Assembly: GCA_002320485.1 (NCBI GenBank)
Contig: DCKW01000100.1
Coordinates: 4,359-29,045 of the forward strand
Direction of reading: 5' to 3'
DNA length: 24,687 bases
DNA from: Micavibrio sp. UBA1664
GTDB taxonomy: Bacteria; Pseudomonadota; Alphaproteobacteria; Micavibrionales; UBA1664
Shown here: in pieces, positions 1 through 7,908 of the stretch
Layout of the letters: each line of letters begins with the position of its first letter
Position numbering within the stretch: position 1 is the first letter of the stretch
Position numbers and translations under genes: made by a program
The notes under the pieces: generated by a model
What the model was told of the DNA's origin: nothing
Seen by the model: only the letters and a program-made list of their open reading frames with translations
Databases searched by the model: none

Positions 1-510
1 ACCCCCGACAAAATTATTCCTGCCGATATCGATGAAACACCATTAAAGGGTGAATTACCTCGTCCGTATGTTAAACGTATGGCCATTGAAAAAGCGCAAG
101 CTATCGCCTCCTCTCATTCCCACTCTTTCATACTTGCCGCCGATACAGTGGTTGTGATGGGCCGTAGCATACTGCAAAAACCGGCAAACGAAGCCGAGGC
201 GTATCAATTTTTGACCCAGATGTCGGGACGGCGCCACAAAGTGATCGGCGGTATTTGCTTGATTACACCGGATGCAAAAATAATTACGCGTGTTGTAGAA
301 ACAATCGTAAAATTCAAGACACTCAGTGAAGATGATAAGCAATATTACATCGCTTCAAAAGAGTGGGAAGGAAAGGCCGGAGGCTACGCCATTCAGGGAT
401 TGGCCGCGCAGTTCATACCGTTTATCAGCGGGTCTTATTCCAATATTGTCGGGCTTAGCATTTACGATACGCTCAACATCCTTAAAGGAAATGGTTTTCT
501 TATTGAATAA
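1..510 (+). CDS. maf: Maf-family nucleotide pyrophosphatase, 5' end cut by window edge
   Basis: The frame is open from base 1 to the TAA at 508-510, giving 169 visible residues. The usual Maf length is near 195-200, so about 25-30 N-terminal residues, including the SPRR-type nucleotide-binding motif, lie outside the window. What remains is clear Maf sequence: DETPLKGELPRPYVKRMA early on, then LAADTVVVM, whose aspartate belongs to the catalytic site, and a C-terminal GYAIQGLAA followed by SGSYSNIVGL. Family knowledge: Maf proteins are cytoplasmic house-cleaning enzymes that hydrolyse non-canonical or modified nucleoside triphosphates to monophosphates. The apparent ATG at position 79 is internal (AIEKAQA helix) and is not the true start. 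The RNase E/G gene begins 27 bases downstream, an order common in alphaproteobacteria. Confidence 0.93.
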   Translation, partial: TPDKIIPADIDETPLKGELPRPYVKRMAIEKAQAIASSHSHSFILAADTVVVMGRSILQKPANEAEAYQFLTQMSGRRHKVIGGICLITPDAKIITRVVETIVKFKTLSEDDKQYYIASKEWEGKAGGYAIQGLAAQFIPFISGSYSNIVGLSIYDTLNILKGNGFLIE

Positions 511-537
511 CCATTTGATTGCACTACACTTAATTGC

Positions 538-1767
538 ATGGATGTATTAATCGAAGATCTGGACGGATCATTATGGTGCGTTGCCAAGGATAAAAAAAAC
601 AGGATTCAAAATCTTGAAATCGATCCCTATACCGAAATTATCCGCTGGGGGTCAATCTATATGGCCAAAATTATCCGCATTGATGCATCCCAAAATGCGG
701 CTTTCGTTGATTTAGGCCATGGGTTTGAAGGTATTTTATATTTAAAAGACGTTCGTCTTGACGGGAAACCCTCCCCAAAAGGTAAAAAAATCGGACAGGT
801 ATTGACGGCGGGCCAAATGATCATGGTACAGGTCAAAACACCGCACAACCCGACAGGTCAGGATGAGGAAACGATTGAGGCAGGTAAACTTAGCCGCCTT
901 TCGATGGATATTGCGTTACAGGGCCGATACGTTATCTACACTCCGTTTTCCGATGAAAACAGAATTTCAAAACGGATTACGGATAAGGATTTACGAAAAA
1001 ATCTCAAAGCCATGCTCAAAGACGTTAAAGGACTGGAGGGTTGCATCCTGCGCTCATCCGCCGCCAATTGCCAGACAGATATGCTGACGCGTGAATGTAA
1101 AATTCTTAAGGCTATCTGGGACAGTCTGTTGGAATATGACGGGGAGGCGGAGCCGACTTTGCTGATGCTCGGCCCGAATGCCATGCAAAGGACATTAGCT
1201 GATCTTGCAGGTGGGCGCATTCAATCAATCTCAGTTGCCACAATGGATATTTTTGAAGAAACGGAGGAATGGTGCGACCTATTCGCCCCTGATCTCATGA
1301 CAAAAATCGAACCGCGTGCGGCTGAGAACACGCGAACCGGAATGGGTTTATTTGAAATTCACGACTTGATCGGCCAGTTTGAAGGATTATTAAAGCCGTA
1401 TATTCTCCTTCGATCCGGTGGCTCTGTCATTATCGAGCCGACAACAGCAATGACGGTCATTGATGTGAATAGTGGTGCCGATAAAAATACTATGAATGCG
1501 AATCTAGAAGCTGCGAAAGAGATTGCGCGGCAACTGCGTATCCGCAATATCGGCGGTATTATCATGGCCGATTTTATCAACATGAAGAAAGTTGATGAGA
1601 AAAAAATCGTTGAGGCTCTTGAGAAAGCCTTTGTTGAAGATCCCTGTACTACAAAATGTCATGGCGTAACGGAATTGGGGATATTCGAAATTTCACGACA
1701 ACGTCGCACTCCTACTCTGGAAGAAAAATTAATCATGTTTGAGATGGATGACGGTCTTGTCGAATAA
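538..1767 (+). CDS. rng: Ribonuclease E/G family protein, short form
   Basis: A 409-aa endoribonuclease of the RNase E/G family, acting on structured RNA in rRNA maturation and mRNA decay. An S1-like RNA-binding region lies near residues 35-125 (SIYMAKIIRIDASQNAAFVDLG). The DNase I-like catalytic domain follows, with the metal-binding aspartates at D309 (VIDVNSG) and D345 (MADFINM). The conserved helix NLEAAKEIARQLRIRNIGG lies between them. The protein ends soon after EISRQRRTPTLEE, so it lacks the CPxC zinc link and small C-terminal domain of E. coli RNase E and G (RNase G is about 490 aa), and it has no long degradosome scaffold. The ATG at 538 has no clear Shine-Dalgarno sequence. maf lies just upstream and tRNA-Phe downstream. 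RNase G versus a minimal RNase E cannot be decided from sequence alone. Confidence 0.9.
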   Translation: MDVLIEDLDGSLWCVAKDKKNRIQNLEIDPYTEIIRWGSIYMAKIIRIDASQNAAFVDLGHGFEGILYLKDVRLDGKPSPKGKKIGQVLTAGQMIMVQVKTPHNPTGQDEETIEAGKLSRLSMDIALQGRYVIYTPFSDENRISKRITDKDLRKNLKAMLKDVKGLEGCILRSSAANCQTDMLTRECKILKAIWDSLLEYDGEAEPTLLMLGPNAMQRTLADLAGGRIQSISVATMDIFEETEEWCDLFAPDLMTKIEPRAAENTRTGMGLFEIHDLIGQFEGLLKPYILLRSGGSVIIEPTTAMTVIDVNSGADKNTMNANLEAAKEIARQLRIRNIGGIIMADFINMKKVDEKKIVEALEKAFVEDPCTTKCHGVTELGIFEISRQRRTPTLEEKLIMFEMDDGLVE

Positions 1768-1852
1768 AGATAAATTACCACTGGACATCAACGGGCAGAT
1801 TTCATATAAAGCATGAGGTTTACAGGAATGTCTTGTAAATATCCTTTTAAAA

Positions 1853-1928
<76 letters not shown>

Positions 1929-1977
1929 TTTTTATATAAAATTTTGCCTTCAATATTTAAAATGTCATAAATGTAGC

Positions 1978-2007
1978 AAAGCCCCGCAAAATTGGAATGC
2001 GGAGCTT
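1978..2007 (-). terminator. Hairpin downstream of the 68-aa membrane protein gene
   Basis: GCCCCGCA (1981-1988) pairs with TGCGGAGC (1998-2005) with one mismatch, around a 9-base loop, and two extra A-T pairs extend the stem. It lies 35 bases beyond the stop of the minus-strand gene at 2040. On the minus strand only a short T run follows, so it may be a weak terminator or simply a 3' hairpin. Confidence 0.4.
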
Positions 2008-2039
2008 CATAAAGCAAAAACTCAATTACGTGACCTTTA

Positions 2040-2246
2040 TCAGGTAAACCACAAATAAATGCCGTGCAGACATCCTAAGGGTGGAATAAATATACCCAAT
2101 AATGCTACCGCTATTTCACTTAGGGTATCCATCTCTCCGCTAAACAACCCGGATAATGACCACCATAAATGGGTTAGCCAGGCCGACAAACCCAATAGAC
2201 CGACAACGGCAGCAGCGATAACACCTGAAAATATTGCTTTTAACAT
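2040..2246 (-). CDS. Small two-helix membrane protein, function unknown
   Basis: A 68-aa protein that I do not recognise. It is almost entirely hydrophobic, with two predicted transmembrane segments: about residues 3-26 (AIFSGVIAAAVVGLLGLSAW) and 44-66 (EIAVALLGIFIPPLGCLHGI). A short polar loop (SGEMDTLSE) joins them. The IPPLG turn recalls small Pmp3/YqaE-like proteins, but the rest does not fit that family, so I do not assign it. It is likely real: a TAGGAAA Shine-Dalgarno sequence lies 9 bases before the ATG (2256-2262). The gene follows dacA on the same strand after a 67-base gap and is followed by a hairpin. Co-transcription with dacA is plausible, which would suggest an envelope role, but that is inference. 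Confidence 0.65.
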   Translation of the reverse strand: MLKAIFSGVIAAAVVGLLGLSAWLTHLWWSLSGLFSGEMDTLSEIAVALLGIFIPPLGCLHGIYLWFT

Positions 2247-2313
2247 TCAAATACATTTCCTAATCAAACCATCCAATACCGAATTGTTTGATTTTGTTCC
2301 GTTTTTTATTTTA

Positions 2314-3720
2314 TTAAGGTGCAATAACCATGCAATTGCGTAAATATGCACAGGCTTGTTGGGCCGTCGCCTCGTTAAAACCCTGTAGGCGGGCACGATA
2401 AATCGTTCTTGATCCGGTTGTTAACGGCAAAGACGATGCACTCGCCATATTGCGGATTTCAGGGGGCAATGTTTGTGATGCAACCTCAACAGCCTGGTCT
2501 GATATTTTGCGGGACGAATAGGCACCGATTTGAATGGCCCATTGATTATTTTCAACATCTGCGGCAGGTTTCTTTACGGCTGCATCTGGAGACACGGCAG
2601 CGATAGCCGTTTCCTTGCGTGGCGTCCCCGTATACCGCCCGACACCCTCTATACTGGCGGTACGGCCGGTATGGGCTGCAATAGCCATCAAACCTGTTTG
2701 CAAGCGGTCAGCGGCATTCGGATCAATATCGCCCTGCCCTAACATTTCATCGATGCTGGCATGAGGCTTATTATCATTGGCGGACACAGCTATTGAAGGC
2801 TTTTCCTGCATAGAAGATACATTGAGAGAGGCCAGCACAACACGTGTCAGATCAGGTTTACGATCAGGTGTCGGCACACGTGCGGCAGCAAGACGGGTCG
2901 GCGGTAATTTACGCGCCATGCTGAATCCTTCGTCCAGGATTTCCACCATATGGCTGTTTCGTGTTGACGATGATCGCCCGCCGAATACAACACCTATCAA
3001 GCGCCGATTATCACGTACCGCGGATGCCACAAGGTTAAAACCGGACGCATGGATATATCCTGTTTTGATACCGTCCATCCCTTCATAACTGTTAAGAAGT
3101 TTATTATGGTTTCCGTAGCTCGCACCGCGATATTTGAAATTCTTTGTTGAAAAATAATGGTAATATTGCGGATGATTGTAAATTAAAGCACGCGCTAGTA
3201 TCGCCATATCACGTGCCGTCGTTTTCTGGGAAGAATCAGGCAAGCCCGAAGCATTCTTGAACGTTGTATCTTTCATTCCCAATGTACGGGCTTTGGATGT
3301 CATTTTGTTGGCAAAGGCCCACTCGCTTCCTGCGATATGCTCTCCCAAAGCAACAGCCACATCATTGGCGGATTTTGTCACAAGGGCGTAAATGGCGTCC
3401 TCCACCTTAATCGATGATCCAGCCGGAATGTTCAGCTTACTAGGCTCCATCCCTGCCGCACGTTTGGACATCGTCACTCGATCACTCAGCCGTATTTGCC
3501 CCTTGCTTAAAGCATCGAAAGTCATATAAAGCGTCATTATTTTTGTAAGTGACGCCGGATAAAGCTGTTTTTCGGCATTGCGGGAGCGTAAAACTTTTCC
3601 CGTTTCTGCATCAACCACAATGGAAGCGTATTTGGTATTCTCACTTTTTGCTTCAAACGGCAAAATTGCCGAAAAAATCAGACACAAACATAGGAAGAAA
3701 ATCATATTGCGTAATGGCAT
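2314..3720 (-). CDS. dacA: D-alanyl-D-alanine carboxypeptidase (S11 family) with C-terminal SPOR domain
   Basis: A 468-aa periplasmic penicillin-binding protein that trims the terminal D-Ala from peptidoglycan stem peptides. The signal peptide spans about residues 1-26. All three active-site motifs are present: SLTK (S57 nucleophile, K60), SAN (117-119) and KTG (219-221). A low-complexity linker of about 120 residues follows, and residues 392-468 (NQWAIQIGAYSS onward) form a SPOR domain, which in known proteins binds denuded septal glycan. This suggests activity at the division site. S11 enzymes with a SPOR tail occur in alphaproteobacteria, so the fusion is not unique. There is no Shine-Dalgarno sequence before ATG 3718-3720; a strong promoter would start transcription at that ATG. 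The small membrane protein gene lies downstream. Confidence 0.93.
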   Translation of the reverse strand: MPLRNMIFFLCLCLIFSAILPFEAKSENTKYASIVVDAETGKVLRSRNAEKQLYPASLTKIMTLYMTFDALSKGQIRLSDRVTMSKRAAGMEPSKLNIPAGSSIKVEDAIYALVTKSANDVAVALGEHIAGSEWAFANKMTSKARTLGMKDTTFKNASGLPDSSQKTTARDMAILARALIYNHPQYYHYFSTKNFKYRGASYGNHNKLLNSYEGMDGIKTGYIHASGFNLVASAVRDNRRLIGVVFGGRSSSTRNSHMVEILDEGFSMARKLPPTRLAAARVPTPDRKPDLTRVVLASLNVSSMQEKPSIAVSANDNKPHASIDEMLGQGDIDPNAADRLQTGLMAIAAHTGRTASIEGVGRYTGTPRKETAIAAVSPDAAVKKPAADVENNQWAIQIGAYSSRKISDQAVEVASQTLPPEIRNMASASSLPLTTGSRTIYRARLQGFNEATAQQACAYLRNCMVIAP

Positions 3721-3726
3721 ATAAAA

Positions 3727-3755
3727 ATTATACGGGATTTAAATTGCGATGTCTA
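3727..3755 (-). promoter_or_regulatory. sigma70-like promoter of dacA, predicted leaderless
   Basis: Read on the minus strand: TAGACA (3755-3750), a 17-base spacer, and TATAAT (3732-3727). This is 11 of 12 matches to the sigma70 consensus at ideal spacing. Seven bases downstream of the -10 box is 3720, the A of the dacA ATG. Confidence 0.65.
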
Positions 3756-3820
3756 ACTTATCTCACTGAAATTTTTATCCACACTAATCCTGTTAAAAAG
3801 CATAACTTTTGCAAGAAATA

Positions 3821-3850
3821 TTGACGGCACGGTAAAACATCCTATATATT
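3821..3850 (+). promoter_or_regulatory. sigma70-like promoter of the phasin gene
   Basis: TTGACG (3821-3826), then TATATT (3845-3850) at 18 bases or TATATA (3843-3848) at 16 bases. The predicted start near 3857 leaves a leader of about 27 bases with an AGGAGA ribosome site at 3871-3876. The TTG at 3860 is therefore not needed as a start codon. Confidence 0.6.
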
Positions 3851-3883
3851 TATTGTGCATTGCAAAAATTAGGAGATAATTCA

Positions 3884-4297
3884 ATGACTAACGATAAATA
3901 TGCCCAAGAACAAATGGAAAAAGTTACAAAAGCCACATCTCAACAGGCTGAAGAATTTGCAGAATACAGCAAATCCGGGTTTGAAGCCTGGATAAGATCT
4001 ACGAATATTTTAATGGATGGTGCGACAAATCTTTTTAAGACAATGTCCAATTACGGTAATGAAACTCGTGAAAGACAGGCTGAGGCCATCAAGCAATTTA
4101 TGGCTTGTAAAACATTGAATGATATGACGGAAACCAGCACTCGTGTTGCCCAGCAAACACTTGAAAATGCCATGAGCAATGCGACAGATCTTTCTGAAAA
4201 AAGCATTAAATTATGCATGGATGCAATGGAGCCGATCAATGATCAAGTCTCTAAAGGTATACAAAAGACAACAAAAAAGGCCGCTAAAGCCGCATAA
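3884..4297 (+). CDS. Phasin family protein
   Basis: A 137-aa, helical, amphipathic protein of the Phasin_2 type, which coats polyhydroxyalkanoate granules in the cytoplasm and controls their number and size. Supporting features are high Ala/Gln/Glu/Lys content, no transmembrane helix, the phasin-like stretch FAEYSKSGFEAWIRSTNILMDG, and a KKAAKAA C-terminus. ATG 3884 is chosen over the in-frame TTG at 3860 because AGGAGA (3871-3876) sits 7 bases before it and the predicted transcript starts only a few bases before the TTG. The gene stands alone between its own promoter and a strong terminator. No polymer synthase or depolymerase gene is in the window, so a PHA link rests on the family only. 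Confidence 0.82.
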   Translation: MTNDKYAQEQMEKVTKATSQQAEEFAEYSKSGFEAWIRSTNILMDGATNLFKTMSNYGNETRERQAEAIKQFMACKTLNDMTETSTRVAQQTLENAMSNATDLSEKSIKLCMDAMEPINDQVSKGIQKTTKKAAKAA

Positions 4298-4320
4298 TCA
4301 ATATTATTTGCACTGATTTT

Positions 4321-4349
4321 AAAAAGCCTGCTTGATGCGGGCTTTTTTT
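4321..4349 (+). terminator. Rho-independent terminator after the phasin gene
   Basis: AAAAGCCTGC (4322-4331) and GCGGGCTTTT (4337-4346) form a stem with one G-T pair around a TTGAT loop, with seven T residues at 4343-4349. It lies 24 bases after the phasin stop. Confidence 0.85.
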
Positions 4350-4356
4350 ATTGTTA

Positions 4357-4384
4357 TTGCATTAATGCAAAACGCATTTATTAA
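4357..4384 (+). promoter_or_regulatory. purA promoter with a 14-bp palindrome over the -35 box
   Basis: TTGCATTAATGCAA at 4357-4370 is a perfect palindrome. Its first six bases also serve as a -35 box (TTGCAT), with TATTAA at 4379-4384 after 16 bases. A regulator bound to the palindrome would cover the -35 region. The predicted start is near 4391, and the ribosome site AGGGG is at 4399-4403. Confidence 0.45.
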
Positions 4385-4409
4385 GCATTTTTAAAATCAG
4401 GGGTCTAAT

Positions 4410-5720
4410 ATGGCATTGGTAACAGTTATCGGAACACAATGGGGCGATGAGGGAAAAGGCAAAATTGTCGACCTTCTGGCAGAAAATGCCGATTGCATCG
4501 TTCGTTTTCAAGGTGGAAATAATGCCGGTCATACACTTGTCATCGGGGAAAAAGTTTACAAACTGAACCTGCTGCCCTCAGGGATTGTGCGGGATAATAC
4601 GGTTTCATACATCGGTAGTGGTGTTGTCGTTGATCCGACTGCCCTGATGAACGAAATTGAAAATGTTACTAAACACGGCTTATCGGTTACACCGTCGAAA
4701 CTTGTTATTTCGGAGTCATGCCACCTGATTTTACCAATCCATAAAATTATGGACGGGGCGATGGAAGATGCCCGCGGTGACCAGAATATAGGAACCACAC
4801 GTAAAGGGATCGGTCCGGCATATGAAGATAAAGTCGCGCGGCGCGGAATCCGTATGATTGATCTAAAAAAACCCGAAATATTAAAGGCGCGTTTGACGGC
4901 CATGATGGCCCATCATAATGCGGTTTTAAAAGGCTTTAACCTCCCGCAGATTGATGTCGAAACAATTTATAACGATCTATTAAAAGCGGCGGATTTTCTA
5001 TTACCTTTTATCGGTTCGGTCGGCCCTGCACTGGATAATGCGGTAAAACAAAACAAAAATATTTTATTTGAGGGCGCGCAAGGATCCCTATTGGACATTG
5101 ATCACGGCACATATCCTTTTGTGACATCCTCTAACACTGCGGCAGGACAAACAGGCGCGGGAAGCGGATATGGTGCTGCTAGAAAAGCGCATATTATCGG
5201 GTTGGCAAAGGCCTACACAACACGTGTGGGCACAGGCGCGTTTCCGACGGAGCAGGATAACGACATCGGCGAACATCTAGGCAGCGTTGGTCATGAATTT
5301 GGAACAGTAACCGGCCGGAAACGTCGGTGTGGATGGTTTGATGCCCCTGCTGTAAAACATTCATGTCTTGTTAGTGACGTTGATTCCATCGCGCTGACGA
5401 AACTCGATGTTCTTGATGGTCTTGAAACAATAAAAATTTGCACGGGCTATAATTTTAATGGGGACGTGTTGGATCATGCCCCCTGTCATATCGAAGATTG
5501 GGAAGCAGTCCAGCCCGTTTATGAAACCATGGATGGGTGGATGGAGAAAACGGCGGGAGCAAAAGATTTCAAGTCATTACCGCAAAAATGCCAGGATTAT
5601 GTGAATAAACTTGAGCAGGTTATAGGTAAACCGATTACAATTATCTCCACGTCGCCGGAACGTAATGACACTATTCTTCGACGGGATTTTTTTGCTGATA
5701 CTGTGAATCTGGCCGCTTAG
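4410..5720 (+). CDS. purA: Adenylosuccinate synthetase
   Basis: A 436-aa cytoplasmic enzyme that joins IMP and aspartate using GTP to make adenylosuccinate, the first committed step to AMP. The N-terminal GDEGKGK loop is at residues 12-18, including catalytic D13, and catalytic H41 sits in NNAGHTLV. Further family blocks are GTTRKGIGPAYEDK, LFEGAQGSLLDIDHGTYPFVTSSNT, RVGTGAFPTE and TGRKRRCGWFD. The length matches the family (about 430). The ATG at 4410 follows AGGGG by 6 bases. The gene is preceded by the phasin terminator and its own promoter; the kinase-like gene begins 61 bases downstream with a separate promoter candidate. Confidence 0.98.
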   Translation: MALVTVIGTQWGDEGKGKIVDLLAENADCIVRFQGGNNAGHTLVIGEKVYKLNLLPSGIVRDNTVSYIGSGVVVDPTALMNEIENVTKHGLSVTPSKLVISESCHLILPIHKIMDGAMEDARGDQNIGTTRKGIGPAYEDKVARRGIRMIDLKKPEILKARLTAMMAHHNAVLKGFNLPQIDVETIYNDLLKAADFLLPFIGSVGPALDNAVKQNKNILFEGAQGSLLDIDHGTYPFVTSSNTAAGQTGAGSGYGAARKAHIIGLAKAYTTRVGTGAFPTEQDNDIGEHLGSVGHEFGTVTGRKRRCGWFDAPAVKHSCLVSDVDSIALTKLDVLDGLETIKICTGYNFNGDVLDHAPCHIEDWEAVQPVYETMDGWMEKTAGAKDFKSLPQKCQDYVNKLEQVIGKPITIISTSPERNDTILRRDFFADTVNLAA

Positions 5721-5723
5721 GGT

Positions 5724-5777
5724 TTTACAAATATGCCGATTCACCATAGAATATAAGAAAATATCAAAATTCTTATA
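5724..5777 (+). promoter_or_regulatory. Promoter and inverted repeat upstream of the pseudokinase gene
   Basis: TTTACA (5724-5729), a 17-base spacer, and TAGAAT (5747-5752) make a good sigma70-like promoter, each box one mismatch from consensus. The predicted start is near 5759. A perfect 8-bp inverted repeat overlaps it: TATAAGAA (5752-5759) and TTCTTATA (5770-5777) with a 10-base spacer. It could be an operator over the start site or an AT-rich leader hairpin. No Shine-Dalgarno sequence precedes the ATG at 5782. Confidence 0.45.
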
Positions 5778-5781
5778 AATT

Positions 5782-7908
5782 ATGGCTGACACCCCGTCAT
5801 CGGACACACCAAACACTTTATCGGATAGCCGCTCTCTACAGGACGGCGAAAAGGATGGTGCTGTCACTCAAAATAAGCCTAGTCCTAAAGCAGGCGACAA
5901 TATTGCCAAATTCCAAAACAGGTATTTTATCGATCTGTCGCATGAATTGCCGCAGTATTCAACCACCACGGTCAAGGCATATACAACAGGAACAGCGCAA
6001 AATAATATGAAGGGGTATTTTACTATACTATGTAACCCCCGTTTTACGCCGCGAACAAACGTCACAAAAAGCTATATGGAAGTAGGAAGCAGCTCCCTAC
6101 CCAAGCTTGTTGCATTTGGACGGGCCATTCTTCCCGGCGGGAAAGCTTGTTTCTGCTATATTTACGAAGATAACCTTGGACAGAGGATTTACAACTCGGA
6201 TAATGACATTGCAAAAGGATGGAAAGCGGAACGCACGCTGGAAACACTTGTCCTGCCGATTTTGCATTGTCTGAAGGAATTACAGCAACGGGATGTCACA
6301 CACGGCAATATCCGTGCAACAAATTTATATAATCGTGAGCAAACCAAATTCGACAAAGTGATGCTTGGCGAATGCCTGTCTACCCCAGCCTCACTGAATC
6401 AATCAACCATTTATGAACCTGTGGAAAGGGCGATGGCCGATCCGGTGGGACGCGGCGAAGGCACAGTAAAAGATGATCTTTACGCCCTCGGCGTTTTGAT
6501 AGCCATGCATATGCGAAATTTCGACCCCTTGCGCGGAAAAACCGATGAAGAAATCATTTCGGCCAAGGTTGTTAACGGCAGCTATGGCGCATTGGTAGGG
6601 TCATCAGACCGCCTTTCGAGCGGTTTGACGGATTTGTTGAGAGGCCTACTAACCGATAACGAGAAAGGCCGCTGGTCACTTGATGATGTATTTGAATGGC
6701 TGGACGGTCGCCGGCTGACCGTTAACCAATCCGTCAAATTGAAGAAAGCCGCGCGCGCCATAAAATTTGATAACACTAACTTTTTCTATGCCAAAACTTT
6801 CGCCCATCGCCTTTTACAAAAACCGCAGGAAGCTGTCACAATTATTGAAAATAACGAGCTTCATCACTGGGTGGAACGCTCTTTATCAAATAATGAAATG
6901 CTGGCCCGTCTGGAACTTGCAATCAGCTCTGCAAAAGAAACCGGAACAGGTGTCGGATATTCCGACCGCCTGTTGCCACGTGTTTCTATCGCACTCGATC
7001 CTGTTGCGCCTATCCGTTTTAAATCCATGTCGCTTCATCTTAACGCCATCGGTAACGCTATGGCCGACGCGTTCGCGCAAAAAAGCGGCTTAAGCAATTT
7101 TATCGATTTATTTAACGGCGGTATCGTCTATTTCTGGATCTCTATTTGCGCCGACCTCAATATGGACGTCAATCTATATGTTCAGCAATTTGACAAGATC
7201 AAAGGATATTTGCGCCAAAAGGATATTACGGGCGGCATCGAGCGCTGTCTTTATTTCCTTAATCCCTCCATTCATTGCCTCAGCCCACTGGTCAGCGAGT
7301 ATTTTGTAACGGACCCCAAAAATTACCTGTTATCGCTCGAAACCATCGCCGACCAAAATACCGGGAAATGGCCGTCACGCATTATCGACAAACATGCCGC
7401 GTGCTTTCTTGTCAGTCGGGATTCCCGGCTCATCGAACCCTATGTTTATGATTTATCGTCAGATGTGGATTACCGTTACATTCTTGCCAATCTGAATATT
7501 ATGGCAGGCATCCAGAAATTCAGCGATATTGGCCCCCTTCCGAAACTTACGGAATGGGTTTGCAGCTTGCTTGATCCTATCATCGAACGCTATCACGATA
7601 AGGATATTCAAAAAGCGATCCGGCGCGATATTGACAAGAAAAAAGGGAACGGTAACCTCAATGAAATCCTGAGAATTATTGAAAGCCCCGACCGTATTAA
7701 AAAGGATCAAACTGAATATCGTAGGGCAATTGTCAAGTTTCGCGAGCTTGACCACGAAGCCATAAAGCTTAAACGAACTCTTGAAAAACCCAAATATTAT
7801 TCAGAGCGGACGGGGAGAGAATGGGCCGCAACCATATCAGGCGTCGTATCGGCATTAATTATTCTGGGTTTTATTATGGTTCATTTTGGCGGTGAGGTAC
7901 CTTTATAA
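5782..7908 (+). CDS. Pseudokinase-like protein with C-terminal membrane anchor
   Basis: A 708-aa protein that I place as protein-kinase-like but probably inactive. Residues 1-40 are polar and low in complexity. The kinase-like part runs from about 50 to 310. LHCLKELQQRDVTHGNIRATNLY resembles the helix and catalytic loop of kinases, but HRD is replaced by HGN (174-176), with N181 kept. The DFG position appears as LGE (195-197). YEPVERA stands where APE would be, and DDLYALG (231-237) matches the structural DxxxxG motif. No clear VAIK lysine is seen. Residues 320-670 are mostly helical and unlike anything I recognise. The last 28 residues contain one transmembrane segment (about 683-701), so it should be tail-anchored with its bulk in the cytoplasm. 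The stop overlaps the next ATG, so the two genes are coupled. The kinase fold is inference; alignment would settle it. Confidence 0.7.
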   Translation: MADTPSSDTPNTLSDSRSLQDGEKDGAVTQNKPSPKAGDNIAKFQNRYFIDLSHELPQYSTTTVKAYTTGTAQNNMKGYFTILCNPRFTPRTNVTKSYMEVGSSSLPKLVAFGRAILPGGKACFCYIYEDNLGQRIYNSDNDIAKGWKAERTLETLVLPILHCLKELQQRDVTHGNIRATNLYNREQTKFDKVMLGECLSTPASLNQSTIYEPVERAMADPVGRGEGTVKDDLYALGVLIAMHMRNFDPLRGKTDEEIISAKVVNGSYGALVGSSDRLSSGLTDLLRGLLTDNEKGRWSLDDVFEWLDGRRLTVNQSVKLKKAARAIKFDNTNFFYAKTFAHRLLQKPQEAVTIIENNELHHWVERSLSNNEMLARLELAISSAKETGTGVGYSDRLLPRVSIALDPVAPIRFKSMSLHLNAIGNAMADAFAQKSGLSNFIDLFNGGIVYFWISICADLNMDVNLYVQQFDKIKGYLRQKDITGGIERCLYFLNPSIHCLSPLVSEYFVTDPKNYLLSLETIADQNTGKWPSRIIDKHAACFLVSRDSRLIEPYVYDLSSDVDYRYILANLNIMAGIQKFSDIGPLPKLTEWVCSLLDPIIERYHDKDIQKAIRRDIDKKKGNGNLNEILRIIESPDRIKKDQTEYRRAIVKFRELDHEAIKLKRTLEKPKYYSERTGREWAATISGVVSALIILGFIMVHFGGEVPL

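Noticed and set aside
1747..1815. A 22-codon ORF overlapping the RNase E/G stop, at the place where yacG would lie
   Set aside because: It has no cysteines, no zinc-finger pattern and no ribosome site; it is a chance frame.
3860..3883. TTG start for the phasin gene
   Set aside because: The predicted transcript begins only a few bases earlier and the good AGGAGA site serves the ATG at 3884.
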